A stretch of DNA of 64,000 bases from assembly GCF_000344615.1 (NCBI RefSeq), contig NZ_KB467824.1:5281125-5345124 (forward strand), read 5' to 3'. Of the stretch, positions 26,606 to 36,028 are shown piece by piece. This stretch comes from Janthinobacterium sp. CG3 (GTDB lineage: Bacteria > Pseudomonadota > Gammaproteobacteria > Burkholderiales > Burkholderiaceae_D). Position 1 is the stretch's first letter, and each line of letters opens with the position of its first letter. The notes below the pieces were generated by a model that had not been told where the DNA came from, did not search any database, and saw only the letters and a list, made by a program, of their open reading frames with translations. A program made the position numbers and the translations under genes.

Positions 26606-27742
26606 TCAGTGCGGCCGCAGCGCGCGCAGGCGCGCCAGCTTGCCGGCGTAGAGCTGCTGGTCGCGGCGCGTGGTGCTGGCGTCGAACGCCAGGTCGAGCT
26701 GCCGTTCGGCGCGCTCGGCCTGGCCCAGGCCGGCGTAGGCTTGCGCCAGCCAGAAATGGAACTCGTGGTAATCGGGATCGCGTTCCAGCTCCTTCAAGAA
26801 CAAGGCCGCCGCGCCCTCGAAGTCGCCGCGGCGCAGCGCCGTGCGCCCCTCGTTGAAATAGGCGAACGGCGGATGCGGCAGCAGTTGCGCCAACTGGCGC
26901 CGCAGCGCCTGCGCCTCGTCGGCGCGGCCCAGCGCCGCCAGCGTCTGCGCCAGGTTGTCCATCACGCGGATGTCGGCCGGCGCGCGCGCCAGCGCCAGCG
27001 CGAAGGCGCGCCTGGCCTGCTCCAGGTCGCCGTGGCGGCGGAACGCCACGCCCAGCGTGTTGTAGGCGGCGCCGAAGCCGGGTTGCCGGCGCACCGCCGC
27101 CGCCGCCCACCAGTAGGCGTCGTCGACGCGCTCCTGCGCCAGCGCCTCGGCGGCGCGGTTGTTCATGTACATCGCCGCCACGGTGGCCTCGTCGATGGCG
27201 ACGGTGCGGTAGCCGCGCGTCTGTTGCGGCGGCAGGAAGTCGATGGTCATGTTGGCGCCGGTGTCGTAGCCGATTGACTGATCGAGCTTGCCCGTTCCCA
27301 GCACCAGGTTGACGTGGCCGCTGACGAAATACAGTTCGCCGTTGCGGCTCCAGTTCTCGTCGGCCAGCACGCTCTGGTACTGCACCCGCAGCCCCATTTC
27401 ACCGGCCAAGGCGGCCGTCATCAGCACCAGCGACAGGCAGTTGCCGGCGCGCGCCTCGAAGGTCTGGGCGGCGTCGTATTCGAGCTTGAGCTGGCCTTTG
27501 CTGTAGAGCGCGTCGAACAGCACCTGGCGCGGATTCCTGCCGCGCGTCCTGGGCACGATATGCTGGCGCAGGTACTGCCGCATCGGTTCGCTCACGGCGA
27601 AGATGGCGGCGGCGTCGATCGCTTCGGACGGCGCGCGGAACCGCGCGTCGGCGAACAGCCCCGGCGGGGGCGGCGCCGGCGGCGCCGTCGCGCAGGCGGC
27701 GAGCAGGGCGCACAGCAACGCCAACGCGGCCCGGATTCTCAT
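26606..27742 (-). CDS. Lipoprotein with transglutaminase-like and TPR domains
   Basis: The 378-residue protein begins with a lipoprotein signal (ALLCALLAACAT, lipidated Cys17). The middle part has a transglutaminase-like core with Cys in ARAGNCLSLVLMTAALAGEMG and His in SGHVNLVLG. Four or so tetratricopeptide repeats follow (for example GFGAAYNTLGVAFRRHGDLE and AEALAQERVDDAYWW). Such proteins may process or bind peptides at the outer membrane, but substrate and partners are unknown. It is convergent with hemW. Confidence 0.85.
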   Translation of the reverse strand: MRIRAALALLCALLAACATAPPAPPPPGLFADARFRAPSEAIDAAAIFAVSEPMRQYLRQHIVPRTRGRNPRQVLFDALYSKGQLKLEYDAAQTFEARAGNCLSLVLMTAALAGEMGLRVQYQSVLADENWSRNGELYFVSGHVNLVLGTGKLDQSIGYDTGANMTIDFLPPQQTRGYRTVAIDEATVAAMYMNNRAAEALAQERVDDAYWWAAAAVRRQPGFGAAYNTLGVAFRRHGDLEQARRAFALALARAPADIRVMDNLAQTLAALGRADEAQALRRQLAQLLPHPPFAYFNEGRTALRRGDFEGAAALFLKELERDPDYHEFHFWLAQAYAGLGQAERAERQLDLAFDASTTRRDQQLYAGKLARLRALRPH

Positions 27743-27862
27743 GCGGCGTCTCCTTCGGCGCGGACGAGAACGAAGGCGGTGCGCCGTGCGTCCAGTATCC
27801 GCGCCTGCGAGTCGCCTGTCAAACAAGCTCGGCACAGACCAGCCACCGCGAGCGAGGCAAGC

Positions 27863-27937
27863 AACCGCGGGGCCAGGTCTCAGCATAACGGTTTGCTTGC
27901 CTTAAAAACCGCCATATCGAAACCTGGCCCCGGGGTT
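27863..27937. repeat. Palindromic repeat element next to chemoreceptor remnant
   Basis: Arms of 16 bases (27863-27878 and 27922-27937) match with one mismatch; the core is GGGGCCAGGT / ACCTGGCCCC. An inner inverted pair (CGGTTT and AAACCG) adds to the hairpin. It is unrelated in sequence to the RAYT-linked palindromes. Confidence 0.75.
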
Positions 27938-27942
27938 GTGGC

Positions 27943-28132
27943 GTGCCGGCCCGGGCGGCGGCCGAGCGCTGCGCCAGGTTGCGCACCTCGGTGGCGACGA
28001 CGGCGAAGCCGCGGCCCTGTTCGCCGGCCCGCGCCGCTTCGACGGCGGCGTTCAGCGCCAGGATGTTGGTCTGGAAGGCTCCATCGAGGCGGCGGTTTCC
28101 TCCAGCGAGCTGGCTTGCTGCTCGGTGCGCGG
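27943..28132 (-). pseudogene. Methyl-accepting chemotaxis protein remnant
   Basis: Two separated pieces of the MCP signalling domain are readable on the minus strand: [17 protein letters not shown], and then, directly joined, [20 protein letters not shown] continuing to [18 protein letters not shown]. In intact receptors about 60 residues lie between these segments, so there is an internal deletion, and both ends of the gene are gone. The right end runs into a palindromic repeat. It cannot encode a working receptor. Confidence 0.85.
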
Positions 28133-28265
28133 TTCGCACTGGCGCGCGCGCTGGCCGAGGCGGATACGAATGGGTGGCGACATCGACTAGTCCCGGGAAA
28201 GCGCGATTCGGAAGGCGGATAGGGCATTCTAGCCAGCCGCGCCGGCCCGGGCCGCGGATTGGCGC

Positions 28266-29705
28266 CTATTCCACGCCGCCGCCGAGGGCCCGGTACAGGT
28301 CGATCGCTGTGGTGGTGCGCAGCAGCCGCGCCTGCACCAGCGACTGCTCGGCGCTGAACAGTTCGCGCTGGGCGTCGAGCACGTCGAGGGCGCTGGCGAC
28401 GCCGTTGTCGAAGCGCAGTTGCAGCAGCGCCAGGCGTTCGCCCTGGGCTTCGCGCACGGCGCGCTGCGCCGCCACCTGCTCGCCCAGGTAGGCGCGCGCG
28501 GCCAGCGCGTCGGCCACTTCGCGAAACGCCACCTGGATGGTTTTTTCGTAGTCGGCCACGGCGATGTTCTTGCGCGTGTCGGCGAGGCTCAGGTTGGCGC
28601 GGTTGCGGCCGCCGTCGAAGATCGGCAGCAGCAGTTGCGGCGCGAACGACCAGTTGCCCGAGCCGCTGTCGAACAGGCCGGAAAAGGCCGGGCTGGCGCT
28701 ACCCAGCGCCGCCGTCAGGCTCAGGCGCGGGAAGAAGGCGGCGCGCGCGGCGCCGATGTTGGCGTTGGCCGCCTTCAGGCGCAGCTCGGCGGCACGGATG
28801 TCGGGCCGGCGCGCCAGCAGCTCGGACGGCAGGCCGGCCGGCAGCGCGTTCATGGCGTCGAGCGCGGCGTCGTCCGGCGCGGCGCCAGCCGGGACCGTCG
28901 TCGGCGTCGCCGCGGGCGCCTGGCCGACCAGCAGCGTCAGCGCGTTTTCCGCCTGCGCGCGCTGGCGCGCCAGCGTCAGCGCCGTCGCGCGCGCGCCCTG
29001 GTACAGCGTTTCGTTCTGGCGCAGGTCGAGCCGCGACGCGGCGCCGGCTTCGAGCCGGCGCCGGGTCAGCTCGAAGGTGCGCTCGCGCCCGGCCAGGGTC
29101 TGCGCCGCCAGCGCGTACTGTTCGGCCAGCGCGCGTTCGGTGAAGTAGGCTTTCGCGGTTTCCGCCACCACGGCGAGGTGCGCGGCCTGGCGCGCCTCCT
29201 CCGTGGCCAGGTACAGCGACAGCGCGGCCTGGCCCAGGCTGCGCACCCGGCCCAGGTAGTCGAGTTCGAACGTGGGCATGCTCAGGCCGGCGTCGAAGCG
29301 CTCGCCGACGCCGGCCCGGCCGTTCTGGCCGAGCGCGGCGGGCGCGCGCGCGCGCGTGGCGCCCAGGGCCGCGTTCAGCGTGGGCAGGCGCTCGGCCGAG
29401 GCCAGGCCGTATTGCGCGCGCGCCTCCTCGATGCGCAGCGCCGCCGTGCGCAGGTCGCGGTTGTGCTCCAGCGCCGCGGCGATCAACTGCCGCAGGCGCG
29501 GGTCGCTGAAGAAGCCGCGCCAGCCGATGTCGGCGGCGCTGGCGCCGGCGCCGGCCAGCTCCGGGCCGGCCGCCGGGTAGGCCGGCGCCACCGGCGCGTC
29601 CGGGCGCTGGTAGGGCGGCGCCAGCGCGCAGCCGGCCAGCAGGGCCAGCGCGCCGATGGCGCCGAGGCGCCGCGGGGAGGGGAGGGCGGGGCCGCGCTTA
29701 ATCAT
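28266..29705 (-). CDS. RND efflux outer-membrane lipoprotein (NodT/OprM family)
   Basis: The 479-residue protein starts with a lipoprotein signal (LALLAGCAL, Cys26) and has the two outer-membrane-efflux repeats of TolC-type channels. Family landmarks include LTLLVGQAP, GLPSELLARRPDIRAAELRL and LAQARLLRTTTAIDLYRALGGG-like helices near the end. It forms the outer channel of the tripartite pump encoded by the two genes upstream; its start overlaps the pump gene stop by 8 bases. Confidence 0.93.
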   Translation of the reverse strand: MIKRGPALPSPRRLGAIGALALLAGCALAPPYQRPDAPVAPAYPAAGPELAGAGASAADIGWRGFFSDPRLRQLIAAALEHNRDLRTAALRIEEARAQYGLASAERLPTLNAALGATRARAPAALGQNGRAGVGERFDAGLSMPTFELDYLGRVRSLGQAALSLYLATEEARQAAHLAVVAETAKAYFTERALAEQYALAAQTLAGRERTFELTRRRLEAGAASRLDLRQNETLYQGARATALTLARQRAQAENALTLLVGQAPAATPTTVPAGAAPDDAALDAMNALPAGLPSELLARRPDIRAAELRLKAANANIGAARAAFFPRLSLTAALGSASPAFSGLFDSGSGNWSFAPQLLLPIFDGGRNRANLSLADTRKNIAVADYEKTIQVAFREVADALAARAYLGEQVAAQRAVREAQGERLALLQLRFDNGVASALDVLDAQRELFSAEQSLVQARLLRTTTAIDLYRALGGGVE

Positions 29706-32700
29706 GTGCTTTCTCCGCTGGCGTCTCCAGCTTGTCGAGTTCGTGGGCGGCGAGGCGGCGCTGGCGCTCGCTGCCTTTGAACGTTTTGCGTATCACGACG
29801 AAAAACACCGGCACCAGGAACACCGCCAGCACGGTGGCGGTGATCATGCCGCCCATGACGCCGGTGCCGATGGCGCGCTGGCTGGCCGAACCGGCGCCGC
29901 TGGCCACTACCAGCGGCAGCACGCCGAGGATGAAGGCCAGCGAGGTCATGATAATCGGGCGGAAGCGCAGGTGCACCGCCTCCAGCGTCGCCTCGACCAG
30001 GCCCATGCCCTGGGCCTGCAGGTCCTTGGCGAACTCGATGATCAGGATCGCGTTTTTGGCCGACAGGCCGATGATGGCGATCAGGCCAACCTTGAAGTAG
30101 ACGTCGTTGGGCAGGCCGCGGATGGTGGCGCCGAGCAGCGCGCCGAGTATACCCAGCGGCACCACCAGCAGCACCGCGACCGGTATCGATTCGCTCTCGT
30201 ACAGCGCGGCCAGCACCAGGAAGGCCGCCAGCAGCGACAGCGCGAACAGCGCCGGCGCCTGCGAGCCCGAGGTCTTCTCTTCGAGCGACTGGCCGGTCCA
30301 TTCGATGCCGAAGCCGGCCGGCAGTTGCGCCGCCAGCCGCTCCAGCTCGTCCATCGCCTCGCCGGTGCTGCGCCCCGGCGAGGCGTCGCCCGACAGCTTG
30401 ATGGCCGGGTAGCCGTTGTAGCGCACCAGTTGCACCGGGCCGACGCTCCAGCGGGTGCGCGCGAAGGAGGCGAACGGCACCATGTTGCCGGCGCCGCTGC
30501 GCACGTGCAGTTTCAGGATGTCCTCCGGCTGCAGCCGGGTCGGCGCGTCGGCTTGGATGACGACGCGCTGCTGCCGCCCGCCGCTGGCGAAGTCGTTGAC
30601 GTAGGACGAGCCGAGCGCGTTCGACAGCATGCTGTTGATGTCGGCGAAGGACACGCCCAGCGCGTTGGCCTTGTCGCGGTCGACCTCCAGGCGCAGCAGC
30701 GGCGCGTCCTCCAGCCCCTCCGGGCGCAGGCCGCGCAAAACCGCGCTCTTGCCGGCCATGCCGAGCAGTTCGTTGCGCGCGGCCAGCAGCGCCTCGTGGC
30801 CCAGGCCGGCGCGGTCTTGCAGGCGCGCGGTGATGCCGGTGGCGTTGCCCAGCTCGCGGATCGGCGGCGGGCTGAGCGGATAGACGATGGCGTCGGCGAT
30901 GCCCGACAGCGCGCCGAACGCGCGCCCGGCGATGGCCGTGGCCGACTGCTCCGGCGTGCGCTCGCCCCAGTCCTTCAGCGGCACGAACACCAGGCCGGCG
31001 TTCTGGCCGTTGCCGGAAAAGCTGAAGCCGGCCACGCTGATGGTGCGCGCCACCCCCGGCTGCTTTTTGAAATAGGCTTCGACCTGGTCGAGCGCCGCCA
31101 GCGTGCGGCTGGTCGAGGCGCCGGCCGGCAGCTGCACGTTGGTCACCAGGTAGCCCTGGTCCTCGTTGGGCAGGAAGGACGAGGGCAGGCGCTGGTACAG
31201 CCAGGCCACGCAGACCAGGATCAGCGCGAAGATCGCCAGGTAGCGCCCGCTGCGCGTGAGGACGCCCGCGACCATGCCCTGGTAGCCCGTGGCGGTGCGC
31301 TGGAAGCCGCGGTTGAACCAGCCGAAGAAGCCCTTTTTGGCGTGCTGGCCGGGCGCCACCGGTTTCAGGATGGTGGCGCACAGCGCCGGCGTCAGGGTCA
31401 GCGCCATCAGCGCCGAGAAGACCATCGCCGACACCATCGCCAGCGAGAACTGGCGGTAGATCGCGCCGACCGCGCCGCCGAAGAAGGCCATCGGGATGAA
31501 CACCGCGATCAGCACCAGCGTGATGCCGATGATGGCGCCGGTGATCTGCGACATCGCCTTGCGGGTCGCCTCGCGCGGGCCCAGCCCCTCCTCGGTCATG
31601 ATGCGTTCGACGTTTTCGACGACGACGATGGCGTCGTCGACCAGGATGCCGATCGCCAGCACCATGCCGAACATGGTCAGCACGTTGATCGAGAAGCCGA
31701 ACATCTGCATCGCCGCGAAGGTGCCCATCAGCGCCACCGGCACGACGATGGTCGGGATCAGCGTGTAGCGGAAGTTTTGCAGGAACAGGTACATCACCAG
31801 GAACACCAGCAGCACCGCCTCGAACAGGGTCTTGACCACCTCTTCGATGGAGATGCGCACGAAGGTCGAGGTGTCGTAGGGGATGGTGTATTTGACGCCG
31901 GGCGGGAAATATTTGGCCAACTGCTCCATCTTGGCCTTGACCGCGTCGGCGGTGGCCAGCGCGTTGCCGGTCAGCGACAGCTGCACCGCGACGGCGGCGA
32001 AGGGCTGGCCGTTCAGGCGCGCGCTGGTGCCGTAGTTCTGCCCGCCCAGCTCGATGCGCGCGACGTCGGCCAGGCGCGCCGTCGAGCCGTCCGGGTTGGC
32101 GCGCAACACCACCTTGCCGAACTCCTCGGGCGAGGACAACTGGCCGCTGACCACCACCGGCGCCGAATAGGTTTGCGTGGACGGGCTGGGCAGGTCGCCC
32201 AGCGTACCCGAGGTCACCTGCGCGTTCTGCGCGCGGATCGCCGCGGCGACGTCGGCCATCGTCAGCTTCAGGCCGACCAGCTTGGCCGGGTCGATCCACA
32301 CGCGCATGGCGCGCTCGGTGCCGAACAACTGGGCCTGGCCGACGCCGGGCAGGCGCTTGATCTCGTTGACGACGTTGCGCGCCATGTAGTCGCCCAGCGC
32401 GGTCGGGTCGAGTTTGCCGTCGCTGGACGACAGGCCGACGAACATCAGGATATTGCTGCGCGCCTTGTTCACCTGCACGCCCTGCTGCGCCACCGCCTGC
32501 GGCAGGCGCGCCTCGATGCGCTTGATGCGGTTTTGCACGTCGACCGCCGCCAGGTCCGGGTTGACGTTCGGCTGGAAGGTGATGGTGATCGTCACCTGGC
32601 CGTTGGCCTCGCTTTGCGACTCGACGTATTGCAAGCCGTCGGCGCCGTTCATCTCCTGCTCGATGACGCTGGTGACGGCGTCGTCGAGCACCTGCGCGGT

Positions 32701-32856
32701 GGCGCCCGGATAGGCGGCCGTGACGACGATGGACGGCGGCGCGATGGTCGGGTACTGCGCCACCGGCAGCTTGGTGATGGAGAGCGCGCCGCCGAGTAGG
32801 ATGAACAGCGCGATGACCCAGGCGAAGACGGGGCGGTCGATGAAGAACTTGGCCAT
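29698..32856 (-). CDS. RND multidrug efflux pump, inner-membrane transporter (HAE1)
   Basis: The 1052-residue protein is a proton-driven drug exporter of the AcrB/MexB type: N-terminal MAKFFIDRPVFAWVIALFI, the two adjacent aspartates of the proton relay in GILVDDAIVVVENVERIM, and the conserved lysine in GLSAKNAILIIEFAKD. Twelve membrane helices and two large periplasmic loops are expected from its length. It is the middle gene of an adaptor-pump-channel operon. No regulator gene of the TetR or MarR type lies next to it. Confidence 0.96.
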   Translation of the reverse strand: MAKFFIDRPVFAWVIALFILLGGALSITKLPVAQYPTIAPPSIVVTAAYPGATAQVLDDAVTSVIEQEMNGADGLQYVESQSEANGQVTITITFQPNVNPDLAAVDVQNRIKRIEARLPQAVAQQGVQVNKARSNILMFVGLSSSDGKLDPTALGDYMARNVVNEIKRLPGVGQAQLFGTERAMRVWIDPAKLVGLKLTMADVAAAIRAQNAQVTSGTLGDLPSPSTQTYSAPVVVSGQLSSPEEFGKVVLRANPDGSTARLADVARIELGGQNYGTSARLNGQPFAAVAVQLSLTGNALATADAVKAKMEQLAKYFPPGVKYTIPYDTSTFVRISIEEVVKTLFEAVLLVFLVMYLFLQNFRYTLIPTIVVPVALMGTFAAMQMFGFSINVLTMFGMVLAIGILVDDAIVVVENVERIMTEEGLGPREATRKAMSQITGAIIGITLVLIAVFIPMAFFGGAVGAIYRQFSLAMVSAMVFSALMALTLTPALCATILKPVAPGQHAKKGFFGWFNRGFQRTATGYQGMVAGVLTRSGRYLAIFALILVCVAWLYQRLPSSFLPNEDQGYLVTNVQLPAGASTSRTLAALDQVEAYFKKQPGVARTISVAGFSFSGNGQNAGLVFVPLKDWGERTPEQSATAIAGRAFGALSGIADAIVYPLSPPPIRELGNATGITARLQDRAGLGHEALLAARNELLGMAGKSAVLRGLRPEGLEDAPLLRLEVDRDKANALGVSFADINSMLSNALGSSYVNDFASGGRQQRVVIQADAPTRLQPEDILKLHVRSGAGNMVPFASFARTRWSVGPVQLVRYNGYPAIKLSGDASPGRSTGEAMDELERLAAQLPAGFGIEWTGQSLEEKTSGSQAPALFALSLLAAFLVLAALYESESIPVAVLLVVPLGILGALLGATIRGLPNDVYFKVGLIAIIGLSAKNAILIIEFAKDLQAQGMGLVEATLEAVHLRFRPIIMTSLAFILGVLPLVVASGAGSASQRAIGTGVMGGMITATVLAVFLVPVFFVVIRKTFKGSERQRRLAAHELDKLETPAEKAHD

Positions 32857-32870
32857 CTGGTCTCCCGGGC

Positions 32871-34058
32871 TTATGGCTTGGCGGCGGCGGGCGGCGCCGG
32901 CTGCCACGGCACCGGCTTGACGACGGCGCCCGGCTTGGCCTTCTGGAAGCCCTCGACGATGATGCGCTCGCCGCCCTTCAGGCCGGCGCTGACGACCCAC
33001 AGATTGCCCTGGGCGACGTCGGCCGTGACCGGGCGCGGCGTCACCTTGTTGTCGGCGCCGACCAGCATCACGCTGGCGCCCTCGGGGTTGCGCACCACGG
33101 CCTGCTGCGGCACCGTGATGGCGGCCTCCTGGACGGCCTGTTCGAGCCGGGCGCGCACGTACATACCGGGCAGCAGGGTGCGCTGCGGGTTGGGGAATTC
33201 GGCCCGCATCGCCACCGCGCCCGAGCTTTCGTCGACGGCGACGTCGGCGAACAGCAGCTTGCCGGTGTGCGGATAGGCTTGGCCGTCCTCGGTAAACAGG
33301 GTCACTTTGGCCTGGCCGGAGCCGGCGCTTTTCAGCTGGCCGCCGGCCAGCGCGCGTTGCAGGCGCAGCAATTCGGTGGACGACTGCGTCACCGTCACGT
33401 ACACCGGGTCGAGCTGCTGGATGGTGGCCATCGGCGTCGCCTCGCCCTGGCCGACCAGCGCGCCCTCTGTCACCAGCGCGCGCCCGACCCGCCCGGCGAT
33501 GGGCGCCGTGACGGTGGCGTAGCCGAGCGTGATGCCGGCGTTCTGCCGCGCCGCGGTGGCCGTGGCCAGGTCGGCGGCGGCCTGCTTCTGCGCGGTGACG
33601 GCGTCGTCGTGCTCCTGCGCGCTGACGGCGCCGGCGGCCAGCAGCGGCTTGTAGCGTTTGGCTTTCAGATCGGCCTGCGCCAGGTTGGCCTGGGCCTTCA
33701 GCACGGCCGCCTGGGCGCTGTCGTAGCTGGCCTGGTAGCTGGCCGGGTCGATGCGGAACAGCACCTCGCCGGCCTTGACCTCGCCGCCCTCCTTGAACAC
33801 CCGCCGCAGCACGATGCCGGGGGTGCGCGCGCGCACCTGGGCCACGCGCGACGCCTCGACCCGGCCCGGCAGCTCGGTGCTCAGGGTCAGCGCGGCGGCG
33901 GCGACACTGACCACGGCGACGGTCGGCGGCGGCGGCGCGCCGCCGGCGCCCGGCCCCGGGCCCGGACCGGCGTTCTTTTCGCCGCAGCCGGCCAGCAGGG
34001 ACAAGGCGAGGGTGAGGGCGGCGGCGCAAACGGACGTGGAACGCGGAACAGAGCTCAT
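32871..34058 (-). CDS. RND efflux periplasmic adaptor (membrane fusion protein)
   Basis: The 395-residue lipoprotein (signal ending LLAGCGEK, Cys25) has the adaptor order of lipoyl half, coiled-coil hairpin (about 100-170, QASYDSAQAAVLKAQANLAQADL), second lipoyl half with TVTAPIAGRVGRAL, and beta-barrel. A Gly/Pro-rich linker follows the lipidated Cys. It joins the pump to the outer channel. The ATG at 34058 is used; it is the first gene of the operon, 14 bases before the pump gene. Confidence 0.94.
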   Translation of the reverse strand: MSSVPRSTSVCAAALTLALSLLAGCGEKNAGPGPGPGAGGAPPPPTVAVVSVAAAALTLSTELPGRVEASRVAQVRARTPGIVLRRVFKEGGEVKAGEVLFRIDPASYQASYDSAQAAVLKAQANLAQADLKAKRYKPLLAAGAVSAQEHDDAVTAQKQAAADLATATAARQNAGITLGYATVTAPIAGRVGRALVTEGALVGQGEATPMATIQQLDPVYVTVTQSSTELLRLQRALAGGQLKSAGSGQAKVTLFTEDGQAYPHTGKLLFADVAVDESSGAVAMRAEFPNPQRTLLPGMYVRARLEQAVQEAAITVPQQAVVRNPEGASVMLVGADNKVTPRPVTADVAQGNLWVVSAGLKGGERIIVEGFQKAKPGAVVKPVPWQPAPPAAAKP

Positions 34059-34250
34059 GGATGTCTCGTATAAGGTAGGCGTTGGTAAGCGCGCACCGCC
34101 CTGTATCGCGTGCAAGGCAGAAGCTGAAACGATATTAATACAATGGCAAAATTCCTAGTTTTCGATTGTTTATTTGTCGTGGCGGCCACGCGATTGCCGG
34201 CGCCACGCGTGGGCACGAGGGCGTACCCACCCTACGTCGGCATACGCGGC

Positions 34251-34298
34251 AAAAAAAAGCGGCAGCGACAACGGGATGCCGTCGTCGCTGCCGCTTTT
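34251..34298 (-). terminator. Rho-independent terminator of tal
   Basis: A 12-bp stem (AGCGGCAGCGAC at 34258-34269 with 34284-34295) is followed on the minus strand by eight T. It lies 17 bases past the transaldolase stop; a short T run on the other side may allow weak action in both directions. Confidence 0.85.
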
Positions 34299-34314
34299 CC
34301 AGGGCGCGAACGAC

Positions 34315-35253
34315 TTAGCGCAGCGCAGCGATCATTTGCTTCAGCTTGCCCGAATCGGCGCAGAACGCGCGGATACCCTCGGCCAGCTTTTCGGTTGCCA
34401 TCTGGTCTTCGTTGAGCATGAAACGGAAGGTCTTCTCGTCCAGGGTCATCTTCACCATGCCGGCGCCGCTGGCGGTGTCGGAACCCAGCTTGCGCACCAC
34501 GAACGGCGCGTCGGTGTCGGCCAGCTTTTGCAGCAGGTCCGGGCTGATGGTGAGCAGGTCGCAGCCGGCCAGTTCCAGGATTTGCGAGGTGTTGCGGAAG
34601 CTCGCGCCCATCACCTCGGTCTTGTAGCCGAACTTGCGGTAGTAGTTGTAGATGCGCTTGACCGACTGCACGCCCGGATCTTCGGCGCCGAGGTAGTCGA
34701 TGCCGGTGGACTTCTTGTGCCAGTCGTAGATGCGGCCGACGAAGGGCGAGATCAGTTGCGCGCCGGCTTCGGCGCAGGCGATCGCCTGGCCCAGCGAGAA
34801 CAGCAAGGTCATGTTGCAGCGGATGCCGTCGCGTTCCAGGATTTCGGCGGCGCGGATGCCTTCCCAGGTGGCGGCCATCTTGATGAGCACGCGCTCGCGG
34901 GCGATGCCGGCTTTTTCGTACAGCGCGATCAGCTCGCGGCCCTTGGCCACGGTGCCGTCGGTGTCGAACGACAGGCGGGCGTCGACTTCGGTCGAGACGC
35001 GCCCCGGGATGATTTTCAGGATTTCGACGCCGAAGGCGATCAGCAGATGGTCGATGATCTCGCCGGTGGACGCCTGCGGGCGCTCGCGCACGGCTTTTTC
35101 CAGCAGCGGCTGGTATTCGGGTTTTTGCACCGCCTTGAGGATCAGCGACGGGTTGGTCGTCGCGTCGCGCGGCGTGTACGCCTTGATCGATTGGAAGTCG
35201 CCGGTGTCGGCCACCACTGTAGTAAGTTGCTTGAGCTGTTCGAGTTGGTTCAT
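34315..35253 (-). CDS. tal: Transaldolase
   Basis: The 312-residue enzyme moves a three-carbon unit between sugar phosphates in the pentose phosphate pathway. The start [20 protein letters not shown], the [12 protein letters not shown] motif, the Schiff-base lysine in [12 protein letters not shown] and [13 protein letters not shown] are typical of TalB. It is monocistronic, with a strong terminator downstream. It belongs functionally with rpiA, zwf and pgi in this window. Confidence 0.97.
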   Translation of the reverse strand: MNQLEQLKQLTTVVADTGDFQSIKAYTPRDATTNPSLILKAVQKPEYQPLLEKAVRERPQASTGEIIDHLLIAFGVEILKIIPGRVSTEVDARLSFDTDGTVAKGRELIALYEKAGIARERVLIKMAATWEGIRAAEILERDGIRCNMTLLFSLGQAIACAEAGAQLISPFVGRIYDWHKKSTGIDYLGAEDPGVQSVKRIYNYYRKFGYKTEVMGASFRNTSQILELAGCDLLTISPDLLQKLADTDAPFVVRKLGSDTASGAGMVKMTLDEKTFRFMLNEDQMATEKLAEGIRAFCADSGKLKQMIAALR

Positions 35254-35492
35254 GGCTACGCTAATAAAAGGGTGACGGGACCTGCCGGAGTATTGTACCC
35301 AATCCGGCGCGACAGCGATGTATTAATGCCAAGCAAGTGTGGCGCGCCGGCCCGGACGCCGCGTTCGCGCTTTCCCGACGCCAATTTGACGCTTTCCGAA
35401 AGCTAACGTGCGCCTGCGCCGCGGCGCCAACGTATATATTGGCCGCTGGCCCGACGAGCGGGCGGCCGCGGCAACGACGAAGGAGAGAGCAC

Positions 35493-35873
35493 ATGCCTAC
35501 AGACGACAAAATGAAACCGGCCGGAGCAAGCGCCAAACCGGACAAATCGGCGGGCGAGGGCGCGCCGGCGGACCCGGTCCGCTCGGAGGCCCTGCTGCCG
35601 GTTGATCGCGATCAAGCCGACGACGACCGTTTCGCGGTGGCGGAGGAGGTCAATATGGACCAGCAATCGGACGACGCGCGCAAGGTCGGCCAGATGCCCG
35701 ACGCCGTTCCGGGCAAGGCGAAGCCGGCGGCGCCGGACACCCTGGCCGAGGCGCTCGACAACGAAGGCCGTCCCGCGGGCGAGGGCGGCGCCGGCGCCCG
35801 GCCGCCGCAGCCAGGCAAGGAGGAACTGCGCCTGATGGCGGACACGATGCCGGGCGCCGGACCCGGCGATTGA
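35493..35873 (+). CDS. Small acidic hydrophilic protein, function unknown
   Basis: The 126-residue product has a good AAGGAGAGA site before the ATG at 35493. It is rich in Asp, Glu, Pro, Gly and Ala, has no Cys, no signal peptide and no hydrophobic segment, and looks largely disordered (DDKMKPAGASAKPDKSAGE, then DTLAEALDNEGRPAGEGG). I recognise no family. It stands alone between tal and the IS1182 element; the ribosome binding site and in-frame codon use make it likely to be real. Confidence 0.6.
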   Translation: MPTDDKMKPAGASAKPDKSAGEGAPADPVRSEALLPVDRDQADDDRFAVAEEVNMDQQSDDARKVGQMPDAVPGKAKPAAPDTLAEALDNEGRPAGEGGAGARPPQPGKEELRLMADTMPGAGPGD

Positions 35874-36028
35874 AATTGACGACGCCTTGCGCGCCGTGCT
35901 TTGCAGCCAAGTTCGACATGCCTACAATGGCCGATAGCCAGCGCGACTGGGAGGCGGCGACGAGGCGTTGGGCGGCTACAAGGGACTGATGAACGTTGAG
36001 GATGGCCAGCAGTTTGGTTCCGGGCTAG

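Noticed and set aside
29656-32799. A 1047-codon open frame on the plus strand opposite the RND pump gene
   Set aside because: The product is dominated by Arg, Gln, His, Asp and Val with no recognisable domain, as expected for the antisense of a GC-rich gene; the pump on the other strand is certain.
35218-35232. TGTAGTAAGTTGCTT near the start of tal as a further HexR box
   Set aside because: Only the left half matches, and the bases encode the conserved N-terminus of transaldolase.
35933-35995. A 20-codon frame between the acidic protein and the IS1182 element
   Set aside because: Too short, with no ribosome binding site and no recognisable product.
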